Source: Methylobacterium haplocladii
GTDB taxonomy: Bacteria; Pseudomonadota; Alphaproteobacteria; Rhizobiales; Beijerinckiaceae
Assembly: GCF_007992175.1 (NCBI RefSeq)
Contig: NZ_BJZT01000037.1
Span: 1-64,000 of the forward strand
Direction: 5' to 3'
Length of the DNA stretch: 64,000 nucleotides
The notes beneath the pieces were generated by a model that worked only from the letters and a program-made list of their open reading frames with translations, was not told the DNA's origin and did not search any database. Below, in pieces: positions 1 to 8,414 of the stretch. The position numbers were made by a program, and so were the translations under genes. The first letter of the stretch is position 1. Every line of letters begins with the position of its first letter.

Positions 1-169
1 TTTTCGGATCACCGTCGATCATCGTCGTCGATGTCGTCTTTACGTTCAGACCCACATTCGGCGCAGGCATCGTTCCAGCGATCAAAATTGCCCGTACAGC
101 CTATGTCCAGCCTCGCTACGCGACACTTATAAACTTCGACACCACGAATAACGATGGAATAGCCTCGAA

Positions 170-1609
170 ATGTCCTGGGTTTTAAATCCGCAAAACTATT
201 CAAAGCTCCACACCATCTCGATTTCAAGAAACACTGAAGGGAGCGTGGGAGTTATATTTGGCCTATGCTTGATACCGTTGATCGGCATCATTGGCCTTGG
301 TGTCGACTATGGCGTCGCGACAAGCAACAAAGCGAAGTTGGATCGCGCAGCCGATGCCGCAGCCGTTGCGGCTGTTGTCACCGCAAAAGCTTATCTTGCT
401 AACAATCCCAATCAAGTCAACGTAACAACGAAGGCCATCGCGGCTGGCGTCGCCCAAGCTAACAGTGTGTTTCAAGTCAATGCTGGCAATCTACCCTTCA
501 CAACGTTCCAACTGCAAACACCTCAAGTCACCAGAACGAAGCAAACATTTACGTCGGTCGTGAAATACACCGCTACAGTGAAAAACAATTTCGGAACGAT
601 ATTCAATTCATCAACAATCAATCTGGGAAATACTGCATCGGCTGCCGCCGATGTTTCGAGTTACCTGGATTTTTATTTGATGGTGGATGTGTCAGGCTCG
701 ATGGGCCTGCCGTCAACGGATAGCGGCATGACGCAGCTGGCCAGCGCCAACAACGATATGTACAGTGATTATCAACAGGGCTGCCAGTTTGCGTGTCATT
801 TCCCGGGTTTTGTCGGCTGGAGCAAAGCCGCCGGAACGATACAGTTGCGTTCCGATGCCGTGAATTCAGCCGTCTGTTCCCTGATCACTCGCGCAGCCAA
901 TCCTACGGTGCCAAATCAGTATCGCGTCGGAATCTATCCTTTTATCAATCAGTTGGGTACACTGGCAGCGTTGACCGGAACGATGTCTACCGTGAGTACG
1001 GCAGCGCAGTGTAGCGCATCATGGCCGCTTGCATTCACCTCGCTGCTGGATACGGGAACTACCCAGCTTCCGGTTGGTCGAGATCCGACTACAGGTACCG
1101 GAAGCGGTGGAACACATTTCGAGCTTTCCTTACCGCAGATGAAAACCACGATATCAAGCTTTGGCGATGGTTCGAGCGCATCCACTCCCAGGCCATTCGT
1201 CTTCCTGGTGACGGATGGCATGCAGAACAGTCAGTATTACTTTACGGCCTCTGGCGGCAAGTATGCCTATCCCGGCAACCCATCCACGTTCGCCGGGTAT
1301 GCCAACGCTTGGTGGGACGGATCCAAGCCGGCCCCGATGGACCCATCGTTGTGCCAGTCATTGAAGAATGCGGGCGCGACCATCTCGATACTGTATATTC
1401 CGTACAATCCGATCAAGTACGTAGACCGAGGCGGCGGTGTTGCTTGGGAAAACAACATCGTCAACGGATTCAGCTCAACACTCTCGAATCCTCTGAAATC
1501 TTGCGCATCATCCGGCTTCTTTTATACGGCGAATACTCCGACCGATATTACCGCTGCACTCAACGCCATGTTCGATCAAGCGCTTCAGGTCGCGCATATC
1601 ATCCAGTAG
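170..1609 (+). CDS. TadG-like pilus assembly / von Willebrand factor A domain protein
   Basis: 479 aa. The N-terminus has one hydrophobic segment (about residues 24-50) followed by an Ala-rich DRAADAAAVAAV stretch, the classic TadE/TadG pseudopilin-like start. A VWA domain begins near residue 170 with the MIDAS motif DVSGSMG and continues to a second strand with FLVTDG. Such proteins are anchored in the inner membrane and usually belong to Flp/Tad pilus loci, but no other tad gene lies in this window. The gene is visibly more AT-rich than its neighbours, and no strong Shine-Dalgarno precedes the ATG at 170. The family is clear; a role in a Tad pilus here is inference. Confidence 0.82.
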   Translation: MSWVLNPQNYSKLHTISISRNTEGSVGVIFGLCLIPLIGIIGLGVDYGVATSNKAKLDRAADAAAVAAVVTAKAYLANNPNQVNVTTKAIAAGVAQANSVFQVNAGNLPFTTFQLQTPQVTRTKQTFTSVVKYTATVKNNFGTIFNSSTINLGNTASAAADVSSYLDFYLMVDVSGSMGLPSTDSGMTQLASANNDMYSDYQQGCQFACHFPGFVGWSKAAGTIQLRSDAVNSAVCSLITRAANPTVPNQYRVGIYPFINQLGTLAALTGTMSTVSTAAQCSASWPLAFTSLLDTGTTQLPVGRDPTTGTGSGGTHFELSLPQMKTTISSFGDGSSASTPRPFVFLVTDGMQNSQYYFTASGGKYAYPGNPSTFAGYANAWWDGSKPAPMDPSLCQSLKNAGATISILYIPYNPIKYVDRGGGVAWENNIVNGFSSTLSNPLKSCASSGFFYTANTPTDITAALNAMFDQALQVAHIIQ

Positions 1610-2015
1610 TGCCGGAGCGCAAAACGCGACGTCGATTGCGACTCCATCGAGACACACCGATCATCCGCGTTTAGGGCGAAGCACACTCAGCGTCGCCGAA
1701 CCGATATGGTCTGCCGACACGGCATATGGGTTTGTGTCATGCGGTCGTAACGTGCTGGTTGAGGTCCGAACGGAGCCGCACACTTCCGCTTCTGTGAAAG
1801 CGACGTTCTTCAGTCGGTTCGAGCATCGGGCGCGGGGCCGGTACCTCGGTCGTTTTCACCAGCGCGGTACGCGGATCACCGACGAAGGACGCGAGCGCGA
1901 GTCAGCAGGAGCTTCGGCCGTTCCATCACTGCGGCACGCGGTCGTTTTTCGGACGTTTCCGAGATCGATGAGGACAGCATCGCCGATGCGAACCTGCGGC
2001 TTCGCGCCCGGTCAT
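1610..2015. other. intergenic region, no supported gene
   Basis: About 400 bases between the converging TadG-like gene and dsbB. Short open frames exist on both strands, but their translations are Arg/Ser-rich, resemble no family and have no ribosome binding site. I see no clear terminator hairpin with a T-tract. Confidence 0.5.
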
Positions 2016-2507
2016 TCATCGGCTGCGTAGGGCTGCCATGCCGGCGAACACCCCGACCACTAGGGCGATGAGGGCGTTCCACCCGGCCAAGGAAACACCG
2101 AGAAGACGCCAAGCGGCCTTGGTGCAGTCGACGGTCTGCTTGACGGCGAGATCCTTCAGGAAATCGCCGACGTCGGCGGGGCCGGCGCCCGAGCCGCCGC
2201 CGCAATCGTTCGGGCCGGGCCAGAAGCCCCATTCGGCGCCGGCATGATAGGCGCCGAGACCGGCGCCGTAGAGCAGCACCAGGGCGATCAGGCCGAGGAC
2301 CAGTCGCGCGCCGCGGCCAGGCATCACGACGGCGAGGGGAGCCAACAGGATGGTGAGGTAGTAGGGCACGCGCTCGGTCAGGCAGAGTTTGCACGGCACG
2401 TAACCGAGTACGTGCTCGAAGAAGAGCGCTCCGCCTACCGTCGAGGCCGCGCCGAGCAGCACGACAAGCGCCGCGATGCGGAGCTGGCGCAGGCTGCCGA
2501 GGCGCAT
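2016..2507 (-). CDS. dsbB: DsbB-family disulfide bond formation protein
   Basis: 163 aa, the usual DsbB size, with four hydrophobic segments (about residues 9-30, 48-62, 68-86 and 140-160). The quinone-linked active-site pair is PCKLC (Cys39/Cys42). A second periplasmic pair, Cys102 (NDCGG) and Cys128 (VDCTK), matches the DsbA-reoxidising loop. The protein passes electrons from DsbA to quinone in the inner membrane. Its ATG overlaps the stop of the upstream YqaA-like gene (TGATG), so the two are probably translationally coupled. No DsbA is encoded nearby. A longer in-frame start exists upstream but it would lie inside the YqaA gene. Confidence 0.88.
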   Translation of the reverse strand: MRLGSLRQLRIAALVVLLGAASTVGGALFFEHVLGYVPCKLCLTERVPYYLTILLAPLAVVMPGRGARLVLGLIALVLLYGAGLGAYHAGAEWGFWPGPNDCGGGSGAGPADVGDFLKDLAVKQTVDCTKAAWRLLGVSLAGWNALIALVVGVFAGMAALRSR

Positions 2508-3088
2508 CAGAGCATCGCCTTGAAGGCGACGAAGCCGAGGATCACCACCGCTGCGAACAGGGCCACGGCGACGTTGAGGTGCCGGTCGAGCACGGCGCGG
2601 ATCGAGACGCCGTAGCGCCCAAGCAGGCCGGCCAGGATGAAGAAGCGGGCTCCGCGGGTGATCACCGACAGAACCACGAACCAGAACAGGTCGTAATGGG
2701 CGAAGCCCGAGGTGATGGTGACGAGCTTGTAGGGGATCGGCGTGAGCCCCTTCAGCAGGATCACCCAATGCCCGTACTTGGCGTAGGAGGCCTGAAAGGT
2801 CTCGGCCTTGTCCGCGAGGCCGTAGAGATTGAACAGCCACTGGCCGACGGAATCGAACAGCAGCGCGCCGATGGCATAGCCAAGGATGCCGCCGAGCACG
2901 GAGGCTATCGTCGCGATGGTCGCGTAGAACCAAACCTTCTCGGGCCGACTCACCGCCATCGGCACCAGCATGGCGTCCGGCGGCACGGGGAAGAACGAAC
3001 TCTCCGCAAAGGCCACCGCAGCCAGCGCCCAGGGTGCCGAGGGCTTGGCGGCGAGCGCGAGTATCCACTCGTAGAGGCGGCGGATCAT
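2507..3088 (-). CDS. YqaA/DedA-family membrane protein
   Basis: 193 aa. The sequence has the SNARE-associated (DedA/YqaA) pattern: an early ESSFFPVPPD motif (residues 29-38), several hydrophobic segments, KGLTPIPYK (113-121) and ITRGARFF (143-150). DedA-superfamily proteins act in the inner membrane in lipid flipping and proton-dependent envelope homeostasis; the YqaA branch has no firm substrate. The ATG at 3088 begins the conserved family start MIRRLYEW, whereas the upstream in-frame extension is low-complexity Ser/Arg. It is coupled to dsbB by a TGATG overlap, which suggests a shared envelope role. Confidence 0.85.
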   Translation of the reverse strand: MIRRLYEWILALAAKPSAPWALAAVAFAESSFFPVPPDAMLVPMAVSRPEKVWFYATIATIASVLGGILGYAIGALLFDSVGQWLFNLYGLADKAETFQASYAKYGHWVILLKGLTPIPYKLVTITSGFAHYDLFWFVVLSVITRGARFFILAGLLGRYGVSIRAVLDRHLNVAVALFAAVVILGFVAFKAML

Positions 3089-3170
3089 GGAGCCTTGTCC
3101 GGTCGGGAAATGCGCCGCCCTTTGAGCACAGCACGACCGGTCAGGCGAGAGCCCCGTAGCCTCTGCGGCC

Positions 3171-3683
3171 TCAGAGCTTGTAGCGGATCTGGTCGGTCCA
3201 GAAGCGCTCGAGACGGCCGAGAGCCTGGTTGAGGCGGCCGAAATCGTCGATCGAGATGCCGCCGATCGGCTGGATCGTGCGGGCGTGCTTCTCGTAGAGG
3301 CCGCGGATGATCTCGTGGACCTCATGGCCCTTGTTGGTCAGGCTGATCCGCACCGAGCGGCGGTCGAGCTTGGAACGAGCATGGTGCAGGAAGCCCGCCT
3401 CGACCAGTTTCTTGACGTTGTAGGAGACGTTCGAGCCGAGATAGTAGCCCTTCGAGCGCAGCTCGCTGGCTGTGAGCTCCTTGTCGCCGATGTTGTAGAG
3501 CAACAGGGCCTGGACGCTGTTGACGTCCTCGCGGCCGCGGCGCTCGAACTCGTCCTTGATCACGTCGAGCAAACGGCGGTGCAGCCGCTCCACGAGATGC
3601 AGGGCCTCCAGGTAGGACCCAGCCGCCGGAGCGGCTTCGGGAGCGGTGTCGGACTCGACGATCCTCGCGGCCTGGGACTTCAT
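3171..3683 (-). CDS. ldtR: LdtR-type MarR-family transcriptional regulator
   Basis: 170 aa winged-helix protein. The HTH region lies around ELTASELRSKGYYLGSNVSYN, followed by the wing KLDRRSVRISLT. It closely resembles the alphaproteobacterial LdtR group (SYLEALHLVERLHRRLLDVIKDE near the N-terminus), which in relatives controls L,D-transpeptidase and stress genes. ATG 3683 was chosen because a GAGG lies about 10 nt upstream; another ATG lies 20 codons further upstream. An L,D-transpeptidase gene is present at 44.9-45.6 kb, but any regulatory link is only a guess. Confidence 0.85.
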   Translation of the reverse strand: MKSQAARIVESDTAPEAAPAAGSYLEALHLVERLHRRLLDVIKDEFERRGREDVNSVQALLLYNIGDKELTASELRSKGYYLGSNVSYNVKKLVEAGFLHHARSKLDRRSVRISLTNKGHEVHEIIRGLYEKHARTIQPIGGISIDDFGRLNQALGRLERFWTDQIRYKL

Positions 3684-3935
3684 CTGACGCCTCACTTGGT
3701 CTGTTCTGCCGGTGCGCCGTTGTGCTCGGCCCCGCTTATGCAACCAATCTGGCCCAGACGAATGAAAGGCGATTTAAGCGACAAGATGAATTTGCGATTT
3801 ACTCGCATCGGTAAATGCGACGTAAAATCGGCGCTATTGATCAAAGCGGAGGGCTGTACGGCAGATTTTCGGTCGGTCTACCAAGCATCGACCTGGTAGA
3901 ACTTGCGCCGTATCGAGCGACGTCACCGATCTGCT

Positions 3936-3958
3936 GGCGAAGGATTTGAACCTTCGCC
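3936..3958. repeat. 8-bp perfect hairpin resembling a tRNA T-arm
   Basis: GGCGAAGG and CCTTCGCC are separated by 7 nt. Read on the minus strand the loop is TTCAAAT, as in a tRNA T-loop. It lies downstream of the minus-strand gene ending at 3988 but has no T-tract. I could find no matching acceptor stem, so it is not a complete tRNA. It may be a transcript-end hairpin or a tRNA-derived remnant. The rest of 3684-3987 is AT-rich and I see nothing else in it. Confidence 0.5.
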
Positions 3959-3987
3959 GCAATGCCAACGGGCCCGAGGGGGCGCGT

Positions 3988-4242
3988 TCAGCCTTTCACG
4001 ACGCGCTTGCGCTTCGCCTTGGCCGGCGCGGGTTTGGGCGCCTGAGCAGCCGCCTCGGCCTCTTCCTGCTCTTTGGCGAGGCGCATCGCGCGCAGGCGGA
4101 CGGTGCGATCGTCGACGGCCTTGGTCGCAGCCTTGTGATCGGCCATGGCCTGGGCTCCGTCGCGTGCCATGCGCTCGGCGCGCTCAGCGCGATCCTCGGC
4201 ACGGTTCTTCGCGGTCGGGTCGTCGGTGGTGGTGGTCGTCAT
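3988..4242 (-). CDS. small charged protein of unknown function
   Basis: 84 aa, starting with a Thr-rich MTTTTTDDPT. It continues as a highly charged, probably helical stretch rich in Arg, Glu and Ala (NRAEDRAERAERMARDGAQ) and ends in a Lys/Arg cluster (KAKRKRVVKG). No membrane segment or cysteine is present. The basic tail could bind nucleic acid, but no domain is recognised. ATG 4242 is preferred over an in-frame ATG 61 codons upstream because the extension is not protein-like. The Shine-Dalgarno is weak. Confidence 0.55.
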   Translation of the reverse strand: MTTTTTDDPTAKNRAEDRAERAERMARDGAQAMADHKAATKAVDDRTVRLRAMRLAKEQEEAEAAAQAPKPAPAKAKRKRVVKG

Positions 4243-4667
4243 CGCTGTCTTTCGGTACTCGTCCGGTGCCCATCCGTCGGCGCGACGCGGCGCACGCCGA
4301 ATTTCGCTCTCCACGAAGATGGGGATTGCGTCGGGAAGAAGTGGCGCCGAGCAGCGGAACCCGGCACCGGCGACGTCGTCGGATGTAGCACGCCGCGGCG
4401 CGCCATGGCCAATCACCGGAGGCACTTCCTGCTGTAAAGTCGCGAAAACATCCGTGCGGCGGCAGCTTCCGCCAAGACGTCGGTCGCAGCGAGGCCCTCG
4501 CCCCGGGCGATGCGATGCTCCATGGCGCGACGCCGCGCTCCGCGGCAGCCGAAACGGACGCCGGTCCTGCGCGTGTTGTCGACAGCGATCTCGGCGGTTG
4601 CGTCCGGGATGGGGTGGACCTTCGCGAAAATCGGCTAAAGAGGCCGCAACACGAGGACGGAGTGCCT
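4243..4667. other. purM upstream region
   Basis: About 425 bases between the divergent small gene and purM. It must carry promoters for both, but I could not identify convincing -35/-10 boxes, a riboswitch or a PurR-like operator by eye. Confidence 0.4.
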
Positions 4668-5735
4668 ATGACGGCCGCAGATCAAGACGGGCTGACCTAC
4701 GCGCAGGCCGGCGTCGATATCGACTCCGGCAACGCTCTGGTCGAATCGATCAAGCCGCTGGTGCGCGCCACGCGCCGGCCGGGTGCGGATGCCGAGATCG
4801 GCGGCTTCGGCGGCCTGTTCGACCTGAAGGCCGCCGGCTTCAAGGACCCGATCCTAGTGGCGGCCAATGACGGCGTCGGCACGAAGGTGAAGATCGCCAT
4901 CGAGACCGGACGGCACGACACGATCGGCATCGATCTCGTCGCCATGTGTGTGAACGACATCGTCGTGCAGGGCGCGGAGCCGCTGTTCTTCCTCGACTAC
5001 TACGCCGCCGGCAAGCTGGTGCCCGGCGTCGGGGCCGACATCGTCCGCGGCATCGCCGAGGGCTGCCGGCAAGCGGGCTGCGCTTTGATCGGCGGCGAGA
5101 CCGCCGAGATGCCCGGCCTCTACGCCAACGAGGATTACGATCTCGCGGGCTTTGCGGTCGGCGCCGCCGAACGCGGCACGCTGTTGCCGCGGCCGGGCAT
5201 CGAGCCCGGCGACGCGGTGCTCGGCCTCGCTTCCTCGGGTGTGCATTCGAACGGGTTCTCGCTGGTCCGCCGGATCGTCGAGCGGAGCGGCTTGGCGTGG
5301 GACGCGCCCGCGCCCTTCGCGCCGGGTCGGACGCTCGGCGAGGCGCTGCTGGAGCCGACGCGGATCTACGTGAAGGCCCTGCTCGCCGCGATGAAGCGCG
5401 CCGGCGGCGTGCGCGCGCTCGCCCACATCACCGGCGGCGGCTTTCCCGACAATCTGCCCCGTGTCCTGCCGGACGGCGTCGGCATCGAGATCGACCTCTC
5501 CGCCATCGCGGTACCGCCGGTCTTCGGCTGGCTCGCCAGGGAGGGCGGGGTCGCGGAGGCCGAAATGCTGCGAACCTTCAACTGCGGCATCGGCATGGTG
5601 GTGGTGGTCGCCGCCGACGCCGTGGACGCCGTGGCGAGCGCCCTTACCCAGGCCGGCGAGACGCCGGTGCGGCTCGGGCAGATCACGGAGCGTGGAGCGG
5701 AGCCGGTGACGTTTACGGGTTCGCTGGCGTCGTGA
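4668..5735 (+). CDS. purM: phosphoribosylformylglycinamidine cyclo-ligase (AIR synthetase)
   Basis: 355 aa. Catalyses ATP-dependent closure of FGAM to AIR in de novo purine synthesis. Family motifs include the ATP-binding GVGTKVKIA, then [18 protein letters not shown] and GGETAEMPG, and [11 protein letters not shown] further on. The ATG at 4668 follows GGACGGAG and gives the usual N-terminus ([11 protein letters not shown]). The stop overlaps the GTG start of purN (GTGA), so the two enzymes are translationally coupled, as in many bacteria. Confidence 0.97.
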   Translation: MTAADQDGLTYAQAGVDIDSGNALVESIKPLVRATRRPGADAEIGGFGGLFDLKAAGFKDPILVAANDGVGTKVKIAIETGRHDTIGIDLVAMCVNDIVVQGAEPLFFLDYYAAGKLVPGVGADIVRGIAEGCRQAGCALIGGETAEMPGLYANEDYDLAGFAVGAAERGTLLPRPGIEPGDAVLGLASSGVHSNGFSLVRRIVERSGLAWDAPAPFAPGRTLGEALLEPTRIYVKALLAAMKRAGGVRALAHITGGGFPDNLPRVLPDGVGIEIDLSAIAVPPVFGWLAREGGVAEAEMLRTFNCGIGMVVVVAADAVDAVASALTQAGETPVRLGQITERGAEPVTFTGSLAS

Positions 5736-6385
5736 GCGCTCCGAAGCGAAAACGCGTCGCGATCCTGATTTCGGGGCGCGGCTCGAACATGGCGTCGGTG
5801 ATCGAGGCGGCGAAGGCCCCGGATTATCCGGCCGAGATCGTGCTGGTGCTCTCGAATCGTCCGGATGCGGCGGGTCTCACGCGGGCTGGCGAGGCCGGGA
5901 TCCCGACGCAGGCGATCGACCACAAGGCTTTTCGGGATCGCGAAACCTTCGATGTGGCGCTCGATGCGGCCTTGCGCGAGGCCGGGACCGAGCTCGTCTG
6001 CCTCGCCGGCTTCATGCGGATCTTTTCCGCCGGGTTCGTCGAGGCCTGGGCCGGGCGGATGATCAACATCCACCCATCGCTGCTGCCGCTGTTTCGCGGC
6101 ACGCATACGCACGAGCAGGCGCTCCAGGCGGGTGTACGGCTGCACGGCTGCACGGTGCATTACGTGGTGCCCGAGCTCGATGCCGGGCCGATCATCGCGC
6201 AGGCGGCCGTACCGGTCATGGCCGGGGACGATCCGGACAGCCTCGCGGACCGCGTGATCGCGCAGGAGCACCGGCTTTATCCGAAGGCGCTCGCCCTCGT
6301 CGCGTCGGGCCGAGCGCCGCTGGAAGGCGGCCGTGTGGCGTTCGCCGCCGGGCAGGGCACCGAAGGCACCCTGCACTCGCTGTAG
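5732..6385 (+). CDS. purN: phosphoribosylglycinamide formyltransferase
   Basis: 217 aa, typical length. Transfers the formyl group from 10-formyl-THF to GAR in purine synthesis. It shows the GAR-binding loop ISGRGSNM near residue 13 and the signature [21 protein letters not shown] with the catalytic His, then [10 protein letters not shown]. The GTG start at 5732 overlaps the purM stop; no better start exists. It converges on the lipoprotein gene at 6444. Confidence 0.96.
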   Translation: MSAPKRKRVAILISGRGSNMASVIEAAKAPDYPAEIVLVLSNRPDAAGLTRAGEAGIPTQAIDHKAFRDRETFDVALDAALREAGTELVCLAGFMRIFSAGFVEAWAGRMINIHPSLLPLFRGTHTHEQALQAGVRLHGCTVHYVVPELDAGPIIAQAAVPVMAGDDPDSLADRVIAQEHRLYPKALALVASGRAPLEGGRVAFAAGQGTEGTLHSL

Positions 6386-6392
6386 CGCGATC

Positions 6393-6413
6393 CCGAAGGG
6401 CCCAGCCCTTCGG
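6393..6413. terminator. hairpin between converging purN and lipoprotein gene
   Basis: CCGAAGGG, a 5-nt loop, then CCCTTCGG: an 8-bp perfect stem just after the purN stop. There is no T-tract on either side, so it is only a candidate terminator for purMN. Confidence 0.4.
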
Positions 6414-6443
6414 CGGGGCGCGGGGACAGAGCCCCGCAATGGT

Positions 6444-6818
6444 TCAAGCCGGGCGCGGCAGCTTGCAGCTGTCGAGCGCGTTCAGGGCCTTCGCCTTGGC
6501 GCTGTCGTTGAAGTAGCCGGTGGCGCGGTAGGACTGGATCTCGCCGCCGTCGAGGCTGCTGAGGGTGCGGTCGGCGTAGCAGCCGCAGGGCTGCTCGACG
6601 GACGCTTCGGCAACCTTCTGGAAGCGGGCCTGGGTGACGACGCAGGCGTGGCTGACACGGCCCTTGAGGTTGCTCTTGGAGGCAGTCTTCAGCGCCGGGT
6701 CGGGCGTGTAGCCTTCGAGCGAGGCGACCTGCGTGCGGCCGGACTGACAGGCGGCGAGCAGGGAAGCGAGGGCGGCCGCCGCGAGAAGCTTGCTGGCGCG
6801 CGAGGAAACGAGGCGCAT
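6444..6818 (-). CDS. predicted outer/inner membrane lipoprotein, unknown function
   Basis: 124 aa. The signal peptide ends in the lipobox LAAC (Cys24), predicting lipidation. The mature part has four more cysteines (59, 78, 80, 118), including a CGC pair, that could form disulfides in the periplasm. No named domain is recognised. It lies between the converging purN and the ndk gene, with ordinary spacing. Only localisation can be supported, not a biochemical role. Confidence 0.75.
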   Translation of the reverse strand: MRLVSSRASKLLAAAALASLLAACQSGRTQVASLEGYTPDPALKTASKSNLKGRVSHACVVTQARFQKVAEASVEQPCGCYADRTLSSLDGGEIQSYRATGYFNDSAKAKALNALDSCKLPRPA

Positions 6819-6989
6819 GGATCTTGTCCGCGAGAGAGATTCGTCAACGGAATCCTTCTCGTCTCGCCGACCTGTGCGCCGCTAGGGCAGCGAGGCCACA
6901 CCGTGGCGGGAATGCGACTTCAACGTGTCGCCGCCAGACGGTGGATGGCCCCCGAGACGTCGGTCTCGGAGGCCTCTTCAGACAAAGAC

Positions 6990-7412
6990 TCAGCCGGCGA
7001 TATCGGCGTCCTGGAAGAACTGAGCGATCTCGAGCTTGGCGTTCTCGGCGCTGTCGGAACCGTGCACCGTGTTCTCGCCGACCGACTCCGAGAACGTCTT
7101 GCGGATGGTGCCCTCGGCGGCCTGAGCCGGATTCGTGGCGCCCATGACTTCGCGGTACTTGGCGATGGCGTTCTCGCCCTCGAGCACCTGCACGACGACA
7201 GGGCCGGAGGTCATGAACTCGACGAGCTCGCCGAAGAACGGACGCGCGTTGTGGACCTCGTAGAACTTTTCGGCCTGCGCCTTGCTCATCTGAATGCGGC
7301 GCTGGCCGACGATGCGCAGGCCCGCCTTCTCGATCACGGCGTTGACCGCGCCGGTGAGGTTCCGCTTCGTCGCGTCGGGCTTGAGGATGGAGAAGGTGCG
7401 CTCGGTGGCCAT
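6990..7412 (-). CDS. ndk: nucleoside diphosphate kinase
   Basis: 140 aa, the standard length. Transfers gamma-phosphate between NTPs and NDPs through a phosphohistidine. The active-site motif NTVHGSD holds His117; KPDATKRNL near the N-terminus and [15 protein letters not shown] near residue 90 are family hallmarks. The ATG at 7412 gives the conserved [13 protein letters not shown]; longer in-frame extension is Pro/Ser-rich noise. It is transcribed divergently from the DUF2147 gene, so 7413-7638 should hold both promoters. Confidence 0.97.
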   Translation of the reverse strand: MATERTFSILKPDATKRNLTGAVNAVIEKAGLRIVGQRRIQMSKAQAEKFYEVHNARPFFGELVEFMTSGPVVVQVLEGENAIAKYREVMGATNPAQAAEGTIRKTFSESVGENTVHGSDSAENAKLEIAQFFQDADIAG

Positions 7413-7638
7413 GATCGGTACGGACTTTTTATGAGAGGTCGGTGAGGCCGAAAACGGCCGTCGCGCCGGGCTTATAGCGGGGGGCAACGGCGGTCTCAAC
7501 CAAGCCGTGACGGGCCACCGTCATGGCTTCAGCGCAACAGTGCCGGAAATTCGCCCCATTGCGACGCTCTGATCGGTGAACGACGCGGGGTTCGGCCCTG
7601 CAGCACAGCTTCCCCTGGCAGGCACACGGAGACCGCCC

Positions 7639-8172
7639 ATGCGCATCGCCCTTCGATCCGCCCTCGTCCTCGCAGCGCTCGGCGCCGCCTCCGCGGCCTT
7701 CGCCGCGCCGAAGGACCCGACCGGCACCTGGCTGACGGAGGACGGGCGCGCCAAGGTCCGCATCGACCGCTGCGGCCCGAGCGCTTCGAACATCTGCGGC
7801 AAGGTTGTGTGGCTGAAGACGCCGACCGCCCCCGGCGGCGGTCCTCGTACCGATCTCAAGAATCCCGACCCGAAGAAGCGCAACCGCCCGGTGATCGGCC
7901 TGACGCTGCTCGACAACCTCCAGCCGGAAGAGGCGAAGTTCTCGGGCGAAATCTACAACGCCGAGGAAGGCAAGATGTACTCGGTCAGCCTGGAGCGCGA
8001 GAGCGCGTCCGAGCTGAACATTTCGGGTTGCCTGCTCAAGGTGCTGTGCGGCTCGCAGACCTGGAACCGCGTACCCGACGTGAACCAGCAGGCCGCGATG
8101 ACGGCAACCGACCCCAAGGCGGCCGCCAAGCCGGCCGTGAAGGCTGCGCCGCAAGCCGAACCCGAAGACTGA
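7639..8172 (+). CDS. DUF2147 domain secreted protein
   Basis: 177 aa. A signal peptide (ALGAASAAFA, cleavage near residue 22) is followed by the DUF2147 pattern DPTGTWLTEDGRAKVRI, then ICGKVVWLK and a C-terminal GCLLKVLCGSQTWNRV. The last ~25 residues are a Pro/Ala/Lys tail. Cysteine pairs (CGPSASNIC and GCLLKVLC) suggest periplasmic disulfides. DUF2147 proteins are small beta-sheet envelope proteins without a settled function. ATG 7639 is chosen because it starts the signal peptide. Confidence 0.85.
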   Translation: MRIALRSALVLAALGAASAAFAAPKDPTGTWLTEDGRAKVRIDRCGPSASNICGKVVWLKTPTAPGGGPRTDLKNPDPKKRNRPVIGLTLLDNLQPEEAKFSGEIYNAEEGKMYSVSLERESASELNISGCLLKVLCGSQTWNRVPDVNQQAAMTATDPKAAAKPAVKAAPQAEPED

Positions 8173-8211
8173 TCGCCCAGGCTTCCTTCGACGACGCTAC
8201 GCTGAACGAAC

Positions 8212-8243
8212 GAGGGCGCGCCGGTTCCGGCGCGCCCTTCTCG
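8212..8243 (+). terminator. intrinsic-type terminator after the DUF2147 gene
   Basis: GGGCGCGCCGG, loop TT, then CCGGCGCGCCC followed by TTCTCG. The stem is a perfect 11 bp with a weak T-rich tail, 41 nt after the stop. Confidence 0.7.
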
Positions 8244-8414
8244 TGATCGGGGCGCTTCGCTCGTGCGGACGTCCGCGCATCTGTCATCATCCTGTCGGAC
8301 AGCCCTGCTTGATCGCCATGTGGCGTAGGAGCAACGGCTGTGGAGACTCACTCCCCAGCGATTGCCGAGATTATAGCATTGGCTATACCTCGCTGACGGC
8401 GATGATGGGAGTGC

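Noticed and set aside
1734..2030. 98-codon open frame on the plus strand between the TadG-like gene and dsbB
   Set aside because: Arg/Ser-rich without domain or ribosome binding site, and it overlaps the 3' end of dsbB on the other strand.
3910..4010. Possible tRNA gene on the minus strand near 3936-3958
   Set aside because: Only a T-arm-like hairpin is present; no acceptor stem, D-arm or anticodon arm could be folded at the right distances.
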